This document shows, piece after piece, positions 58,319 through 64,000 of a DNA stretch of 64,000 nt (position 1 is its first letter; each line of letters opens with the position of its first letter). Source of the stretch: Mycolicibacterium phocaicum (GTDB taxonomy: Bacteria; Actinomycetota; Actinomycetes; Mycobacteriales; Mycobacteriaceae). Under the pieces are notes generated by a model. That model saw only the letters and a program-made list of their open reading frames with translations, was not told where the DNA came from and made no database searches. The DNA lies in the NCBI RefSeq assembly GCF_010731115.1, contig NZ_AP022616.1:2108001-2172000 (forward strand), in the 5' to 3' direction. Made by a program: the position numbers and the translations under genes.

Positions 58319-61300
58319 TCATCCCTGATTGCCCGTCCCCGTCGTTCTCGTGGTCATGCTCCGCAGTTGCCGCGCGGCCACCGACAGCGTGGCCAGGTCA
58401 CGCACCTCGTCGCCCAGGATCTCGGTCAGGGTCCGGCGGGCCCGCATGACCCGCGAACTGTTGGTCGACGCCCACTCGTGAATCTTCTGTTCGCCGGTCT
58501 CGTCGATCTCCCCGACCGCCATCACGTCGACGCACAGCGACCGGATGGACCCGTAGATATCGTCGCGAATGGCCAAGCGCGCCAACGAATGCCAGCGGTC
58601 GTTGCGGCTGAGTTCGGATACCGCGGTGAGCAGGTTGTCGATGCCCAGATTGTCGGTCAGCGCGAAGTAGGTGTCGGCCACCTCGGCGGGCTCCCGCTCG
58701 GCGATGTCGGCGATGTCGATGACGTCGAGCAGGCTGTACTGGTACAGGCCGGTGGCCACCATGTAGGCCAGCTCCTGCGAGACGCCGGCGGCCTCGAACT
58801 GTGCGGCATCGGTCTCGGCGATGGCCTTGTCGTCGCCACGCAGCCACTGCGCCATCTGCGGGGTGAGCTCGGCGACCTTCGCCGCGAACCGGTTGGCCTC
58901 GGCGCCGACCGCCAGCGGCTGGGGCCGGTAGTTCAGCAGCCAGCGCCCGGCCCGGTCGATCAGGCGCCGCAGATCCAGCGTCATGCGGTCGGTGACATCA
59001 ACCGGGACACCGGCCATGCCGGCCGCCCGGATGTTCCGCCATACCTCGTTGACCCGGAAAATCTTGTCCACCGCGACGTAGCTGCGGACCGCGTCGACCG
59101 GCCCGACGCCGACATCCTCGGCGACGCGGTAGGCGTAGGTGATGCCGGCGGTGTCGACGAGGTCGTTCACCAGCATCGTGGTGATGATCTCCCGGCGCAG
59201 CTGGTGCGACCGGATGTCCGCGGTGAACCGGTCCCGCAACTCCTCGGGGAAGTAGTCCGGCAGCCGACCGGCGGACACCTCCTGGTCGGGCAGGTCACTG
59301 GCCAGCACGTCTTCCTTGAGCGCGAGCTTCACGTGCGCCATCAAGGTGGCCAGCTCAGGGGATGTCAGCCCCAGCCCGGTCTCCATCCGCCGACGGATCT
59401 CCTTGTCCGACGGCAGCGCCTCCAGCTCGCGGTTGAGTCCGCGTTCTCTCGCCAGGTCACGGATCTGGGCGGCGTGCACCGGCAGCAGGCTGGCGGCGTT
59501 GGCGCGGCTGGTGCCCATCAGGTCGTTCTGTGACATGTTGTCGGCGAGCACCAGACGACCGACCTCGTCGGTCATCGACATCAGCAGGTCGGTGCGCTCG
59601 GCGGCCGCGACCTTGCCCGCGGTCACCAGGGCGTCGACCAGAATCTTGATGTTCACCTCGTGGTCGGAGCAGTCCACACCCGCCGAGTTGTCCATGGCGT
59701 CGGTGTTGATGTGGCCGCCGGCCAGATCGAATTCGATGCGGCCGCGCTGCGTCACACCGAGGTTGCCGCCCTCACCGACCACCTTGGCGCGCACCTGATT
59801 TCCGTTGACCCGGATGGCGTCGTTGGCGCGGTCGCCGACGTCGGCGTCCGACTCGGTCTCGGCCTTGATGTAGGTGCCGATGCCCCCGTTCCAGAACAGG
59901 TCGACGGGCGCCAGCAGGATCGACTTCATCAGCGCCGGCGGCGTGAGCTCGGTGACGTCGGCGGCCAGGCCCAGCACCTCGCGCACCTGCGGGCTGATCG
60001 GGATGGACTTCTGGTCCCGGCTGTAGACGCCGCCACCCTCGCTGATGAGCGATTTGTCGTAGTCGTCCCAACTCGACCGGGGCAGCTTGAACATCCGGTC
60101 GCGTTCGACCCACGAACGGGCCGAGTCGGGGTTCGGGTCCAGGAAGATGTGCCGGTGGTCGAAGGCCGCCACCAGGCGAATGTGCTTGGACAGCAACATG
60201 CCGTTGCCGAACACGTCACCGCTCATGTCGCCGACGCCGACGACGGTGAAGTCCTGGGTCTGGGTGTCATGCCCCATCTCGCGGAAGTGCCGCTTGACCG
60301 ACTCCCACGCGCCCTTGGCGGTGATGCCCATGGCCTTGTGGTCGTAGCCCACCGAACCACCGGAGGCGAACGCGTCGCCCAGCCAGAAGCCGTACGACTT
60401 GGCGACATCGTTGGCGATGTCGGAGAACGTCGCGGTGCCCTTGTCGGCGGCGACAACCAGGTAGGCGTCGTCGCCGTCGCGGCGCACCACCTGCGCCGGC
60501 GGCACGACGGCGCCGGTGGCCGTCTCGACGTTGTCGGTGACGTCGAGCAGCCCGGCGATGAACAGCCGGTAGCAGGCGACGCCCTCATTGCGCAGGGCAT
60601 CGCGATCGGCGGCCGCGTCACCGGTGGGCGCGGGCGGCGACTTCAGCACGAAGCCGCCCTTGGCGCCGACGGGGACGATGACGGCGTTCTTCACCGCCTG
60701 CGCCTTGACCAGGCCCAGGATTTCGGTGCGGAAGTCCTCCCGCCGGTCCGACCAGCGCAGGCCGCCGCGGGCCACGTTGCCGAACCGCAGGTGCACACCT
60801 TCGACCCGCGGCGAGTACACGAAGATCTCGTATTTGGGCCTGGGCAGCGGCAATTCGTCGATGAGCTGGGGATTGAGCTTGAACGACAACGCGTTTCGCT
60901 GCCGCGCCGAGCCCTCTGCGGTGACGTAGTAGTTGGTCCTCAGCGTGGCCTGCACCAGCGCCGCGAAGGCCCGCAGCACCCGGTCGGTGTCGAGGCTCAC
61001 GAGCGCGTCGATGTCCGCCGCAACGGCGGCCGCCGCCGTCTGGGCGCGACCGGCAGCGTCGGCACCGGTCGGGTCGAACACCGCCTCGAAGAGTTCGACG
61101 AGAGACTTCGCGGTGCCCGGGTTGTCCCGCAGCACCGTCTCGATGTGGTACTGGCTGTACGGAAAACCGGCCTGCCGCAAGTACTTCGCGTAGGCCCGCA
61201 GGATCGTCACCTGCTGCCAGGTCAGGCCCGCGCCCAAAACCAGCTCGTTGAACCGGTCGATCTCCACCTTGCCCTGCCAGATGGCGGTGACCGCGTCGGC

Positions 61301-63178
61301 GAAGCGGGTGGCGATGACTTCGCGTTCGGCTTCCGGGGCGTCCACGGTGGACTGGTGCCGGGAAATCTTGAACTGGTAGATCCACACCGGCACGCCGTCG
61401 GCGCGCACGACGTTGAACGGCTGCTCCTCCAGCACCACCACGCCCATGGACTGCAGCATCGGCAGCAGCTCGCTCAGCGAGGCCGACCGGCCGGCCAGGT
61501 ACCAGGTGAGTTGGGCTGTGCCGTCATCGTCGGGGCCGGCTTCGGGATAGTCCAGCACCAGCTTGACGCTGTCGTCCTGCAGCTGATCGATGATGCTGAT
61601 GGCCTCGATGGCACCGGTCGGCGTGAAGGCCTGCTTGTAGACCTCGGGGAACGCCACCGCGTAGTGCTCGGCCTCGGCGCGCGTGATGGTGCCCGGTGTG
61701 ACGGCACCGATCAGCCGGTCGCCCCAGGTGCGCGCGGCCTCGGTCAGCAGACCCTGGATACGAGTTTCGTTGGCGGCCGAGGTGTCGATACTCGCGGCGC
61801 TGGCGTTCTCGCCCAATCGGACCGTGAAATGCACGACGGCCCAAGGTGATTCACTGACCCGGGCGGTGTACTCGATGCTCTCGCCGCCGAGTTCGCGCAC
61901 CAGGATGTCCTGCATGGCCAGCCGCACGTCGGTGGTGTACCGGTCGCGCGGCAGGTACACCAGGCAAGAGACGAAGTGCGCCAGCTTGTCGGCGCGCAGG
62001 AACAGCAGCGCACGCCGCCGCGAACCCAGGTCGATGACGGACTTCCCCATCGCGACGAGGTCGCGCGCGGTCAGGGAGAACAGCTCGGAGCGCGGCACGG
62101 TCTGGATGATGTCCAGCATCAGCTGGCCGGGCCGGCTCGGATCACCTTGCGACAGCGCCAGCGCCTCGTTGACGCGCCGCGAGATCAGTGGAATCTCGAG
62201 CACATTGGCATTGCCCGCCGTCACGGTGAACTGGCCGATGAACCGGTGCTCACGCGCGGGCCCGTTCGGTCCCGCGCTTTCGCGCACCACCACGATGTAG
62301 GGGTAGGCGCCGTAGCGCAGGTAGCTCGGCATGGTGGCCTGAGCGACCGCCAGCAGTTCGTCGTCGCCCGCGAGCGGTGGCAGCACGTCGCTGCGCAACT
62401 TGGCCACGCCCAGCCGCGTCGCCGGGTCCACCTGGGCCTGCCCGTTCTCCACGGTGCACTGCTGGTAGCCCAGCAGGACGAAGTGCCCGTCGGCGAGCCA
62501 GCGCAGCAGGGCCGCGACGTCGCGCCGGTCATAGCCGGGGAACCGGCCGTTGTGGTCGGCGTCGAGCGCGTTGGCCAGGCCGACGAGCGCGGCGTTCATC
62601 GCGGGCGTATCGAGTTGCACCGCACGGGTGTCGGTCAGGGCATGCGGCAGCACAGCGGCCGCCTCGGCGACGGCCTTGCCGTCCCCCATGGTCGCCAGCT
62701 GCACGTGAATCCAGGCCTCGTCGACGCCGTCGGCCGGCGCGCTGGGGTCACCCGCCGGACCCATCGCGACGACCTCGCCGGCCGCATCCCGCCGCACCCG
62801 GAACTCCGGACTCATGATCGCGGTGTAGGCGACACCGATGCGGTGCAGCAGCACCATCACCGAGTCCATCAGCAGCGCGCTGTGATCGGTCACGATCTGC
62901 AGTGCCGGGCCGAAGCGGCCGGGATCGTCGGCAGGGTAGATCGCGACCAGCGTCTCCCCCGTCGACCGGCGATGACCGAGTCGATAATGCGCGGCCAGCA
63001 ACTCCGGGGAAACCCGCGTCGCCATCGCGACGTCGATCGGGGCGGTGACCCCACCGTCGGCCGGCGAACCGTCGTTCGGGCCGCGGTAGGTGAGCAGGTA
63101 TGCCCGTGCGAGACCAGCGTTGCCGTCCGCACCGGCGGACCGCGTCGTACCGCTGAGTCCGCCCCGATTTTCCGTCAT
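58319..63178 (-). CDS. gdh: NAD-dependent glutamate dehydrogenase, large (L180-type)
   Basis: 1619 residues, close to Mtb Rv2476c (1624). The ATG at 63178 is preferred (AGGAG upstream) over an earlier in-frame ATG. ACT-like regulatory regions occupy the N-terminal ~700 residues; the catalytic core includes [41 protein letters not shown] (catalytic Lys, ~820-860) and [17 protein letters not shown] (NAD-binding, ~990). It deaminates glutamate to 2-oxoglutarate. In mycobacteria the enzyme is inhibited by the FHA protein GarA under PknG control. Confidence 0.97.
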   Translation of the reverse strand: MTENRGGLSGTTRSAGADGNAGLARAYLLTYRGPNDGSPADGGVTAPIDVAMATRVSPELLAAHYRLGHRRSTGETLVAIYPADDPGRFGPALQIVTDHSALLMDSVMVLLHRIGVAYTAIMSPEFRVRRDAAGEVVAMGPAGDPSAPADGVDEAWIHVQLATMGDGKAVAEAAAVLPHALTDTRAVQLDTPAMNAALVGLANALDADHNGRFPGYDRRDVAALLRWLADGHFVLLGYQQCTVENGQAQVDPATRLGVAKLRSDVLPPLAGDDELLAVAQATMPSYLRYGAYPYIVVVRESAGPNGPAREHRFIGQFTVTAGNANVLEIPLISRRVNEALALSQGDPSRPGQLMLDIIQTVPRSELFSLTARDLVAMGKSVIDLGSRRRALLFLRADKLAHFVSCLVYLPRDRYTTDVRLAMQDILVRELGGESIEYTARVSESPWAVVHFTVRLGENASAASIDTSAANETRIQGLLTEAARTWGDRLIGAVTPGTITRAEAEHYAVAFPEVYKQAFTPTGAIEAISIIDQLQDDSVKLVLDYPEAGPDDDGTAQLTWYLAGRSASLSELLPMLQSMGVVVLEEQPFNVVRADGVPVWIYQFKISRHQSTVDAPEAEREVIATRFADAVTAIWQGKVEIDRFNELVLGAGLTWQQVTILRAYAKYLRQAGFPYSQYHIETVLRDNPGTAKSLVELFEAVFDPTGADAAGRAQTAAAAVAADIDALVSLDTDRVLRAFAALVQATLRTNYYVTAEGSARQRNALSFKLNPQLIDELPLPRPKYEIFVYSPRVEGVHLRFGNVARGGLRWSDRREDFRTEILGLVKAQAVKNAVIVPVGAKGGFVLKSPPAPTGDAAADRDALRNEGVACYRLFIAGLLDVTDNVETATGAVVPPAQVVRRDGDDAYLVVAADKGTATFSDIANDVAKSYGFWLGDAFASGGSVGYDHKAMGITAKGAWESVKRHFREMGHDTQTQDFTVVGVGDMSGDVFGNGMLLSKHIRLVAAFDHRHIFLDPNPDSARSWVERDRMFKLPRSSWDDYDKSLISEGGGVYSRDQKSIPISPQVREVLGLAADVTELTPPALMKSILLAPVDLFWNGGIGTYIKAETESDADVGDRANDAIRVNGNQVRAKVVGEGGNLGVTQRGRIEFDLAGGHINTDAMDNSAGVDCSDHEVNIKILVDALVTAGKVAAAERTDLLMSMTDEVGRLVLADNMSQNDLMGTSRANAASLLPVHAAQIRDLARERGLNRELEALPSDKEIRRRMETGLGLTSPELATLMAHVKLALKEDVLASDLPDQEVSAGRLPDYFPEELRDRFTADIRSHQLRREIITTMLVNDLVDTAGITYAYRVAEDVGVGPVDAVRSYVAVDKIFRVNEVWRNIRAAGMAGVPVDVTDRMTLDLRRLIDRAGRWLLNYRPQPLAVGAEANRFAAKVAELTPQMAQWLRGDDKAIAETDAAQFEAAGVSQELAYMVATGLYQYSLLDVIDIADIAEREPAEVADTYFALTDNLGIDNLLTAVSELSRNDRWHSLARLAIRDDIYGSIRSLCVDVMAVGEIDETGEQKIHEWASTNSSRVMRARRTLTEILGDEVRDLATLSVAARQLRSMTTRTTGTGNQG

Positions 63179-63233
63179 CCGACTTGCTCCTGACGTCGCG
63201 CCGTCGTGCCCCAATCGGCACGTACGTGCGACG

Positions 63234-64000
63234 TTAGTCGCGAGTCAGCTTGCGGTGGGTCACTCTGTGCGGACGCGCCGCTTCGATTCCAAGTCGTTCC
63301 ACTTTGTTCTCTTCATAGGCACCGAAGTTGCCCTCGAACCAGAACCATTTGGCCTCGTCCTCGTCGTCACCTTCCCACGCGAGGATGTGGGTGCAGGTGC
63401 GGTCGAGGAACCAGCGGTCGTGGCTGATGACCACGGCGCAACCGGGGAACTGCTCGAGAGCGTTCTCCAGCGAAGACAGGGTCTCCACGTCCAGGTCGTT
63501 GGTCGGCTCGTCGAGCAGGATCAGGTTGCCGCCCTCTTTGAGGGTCAGCGCCAGGTTCAACCGGTTGCGCTCACCACCGGAGAGCACGCCGGCCGGCTTC
63601 TGCTGATCGGGTCCCTTGAAGCCGAACGCCGACACATAGGCCCGTGACGGGATCTCGTTCTGGCCGACCTCGATGTAGTCGAGCTTGTCGGAGACGACCT
63701 CCCAGACCGTCTTTTTCGGGTCGATGCCCGCGCGGCTCTGGTCGACGTACGACAGCTTGACCGTCTCGCCGACCTTCACGGTGCCGCCGTCCGGCTGCTC
63801 CAGACCGACGATGGTCTTGAACAGCGTCGACTTACCCACACCGTTCGGGCCGATGACGCCGACGATGCCGTTACGCGGCAGGGTGAAGGACAGGTTCTCG
63901 ATCAGGACGCGGTCGTCGAAACCCTTCTTCAGGTTGTCGACCTCCACCACGACGTTGCCCAGGCGCGGCGGCGTCGGAATCTGGATTTCCTCGAAGTCGA
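63234..64000 (-). CDS. ettA: ABC-F ATPase, energy-dependent translational throttle (EttA) type, C-terminal part
   Basis: The frame stays open to the right edge (256 codons visible). It shows the second ABC domain: Walker [12 protein letters not shown] signature [12 protein letters not shown], Walker [14 protein letters not shown] and switch His in [12 protein letters not shown]. The C-terminal [14 protein letters not shown] tail matches EttA (Rv2477c). It lacks membrane parts; EttA binds the ribosomal E site and couples translation to the ADP/ATP ratio. The 5' half lies outside the window. Confidence 0.93.
   Translation of the reverse strand, partial: DFEEIQIPTPPRLGNVVVEVDNLKKGFDDRVLIENLSFTLPRNGIVGVIGPNGVGKSTLFKTIVGLEQPDGGTVKVGETVKLSYVDQSRAGIDPKKTVWEVVSDKLDYIEVGQNEIPSRAYVSAFGFKGPDQQKPAGVLSGGERNRLNLALTLKEGGNLILLDEPTNDLDVETLSSLENALEQFPGCAVVISHDRWFLDRTCTHILAWEGDDEDEAKWFWFEGNFGAYEENKVERLGIEAARPHRVTHRKLTRD

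Overview
The window is high-GC actinobacterial DNA from a fast-growing Mycobacterium (Mycolicibacterium-type). The core genes keep the Mycobacterium tuberculosis order Rv2453c to Rv2477c as I remember it: mobA-korB-korA, clpX, clpP2-clpP1, tig with tRNA-Pro and tRNA-Gly, nei2, rpiB, an Rv2466c-type DsbA-like protein, pepN, the Rv2468c/Rv2469c neighbourhood, glbO, aglA, Rv2474c, Rv2475c, gdh and an EttA-type ABC-F ATPase. Accessory blocks are spliced between these core genes. No database search was possible; assignments rest on motifs, lengths, start sites and gene order.

Layout. 1-3.8 kb: 5' part of an S9 peptidase, an alpha/beta hydrolase, a small resuscitation-promoting factor behind a long leader, and mobA. 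3.8-6.8 kb: the KorAB 2-oxoacid:ferredoxin oxidoreductase. 7.4-14.7 kb: a sulfide-detoxification operon (CstB-like persulfide dioxygenase-rhodanese, sulfide:quinone oxidoreductase, thioredoxin, TauE/SafE exporter) divergent from an FdhF/YdeP molybdoenzyme and FdhD, with CsoR/CstR-like operators between them. 14.7-24.6 kb: protein quality control (clpX, clpP2-clpP1, tig) interrupted by an operon of exported proteins with an EmbR-like BTAD-FHA regulator. 24.7-31.5 kb: AlkB-like hydroxylase, two small membrane proteins, and a nicotinamide-salvage operon (PRPP-synthetase-like, NadV, NrtR-like) behind a perfect 13-bp-arm palindrome. 31.5-33.9 kb: an IS5-family element interrupted by an intact IS256-family element, both with visible target duplications.

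33.9-46 kb: nei2, rpiB, a receptor Ser/Thr kinase with an LpqN-like outer domain, a monothiol Rv2466c homologue, pepN, a Tat-exported cholesterol-oxidase-like flavoprotein, a second AlkB, and the small genes tied to the cytochrome aa3 oxidase. 46-48 kb: glbO and aglA. 48-57.1 kb is the largest accessory block: a TetR regulator, two PF10118 proteins, a Baeyer-Villiger-type monooxygenase and an SDR in one operon, then a second TetR gene with a 26-bp palindrome controlling small enzymes, an SDR remnant, and a 13E12-type DUF222/HNH gene with a perfect LexA box. 57.2-64 kb returns to the core with Rv2474c, a thioesterase, the large NAD-glutamate dehydrogenase and the ABC-F ATPase running off the right edge.

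The strongest candidates for new biology are the sulfide operon with its shared operator cluster, the NAD-salvage operon with a degenerate-Nudix regulator, the kinase-LpqN receptor, and the doubled PF10118/BVMO/SDR operon.
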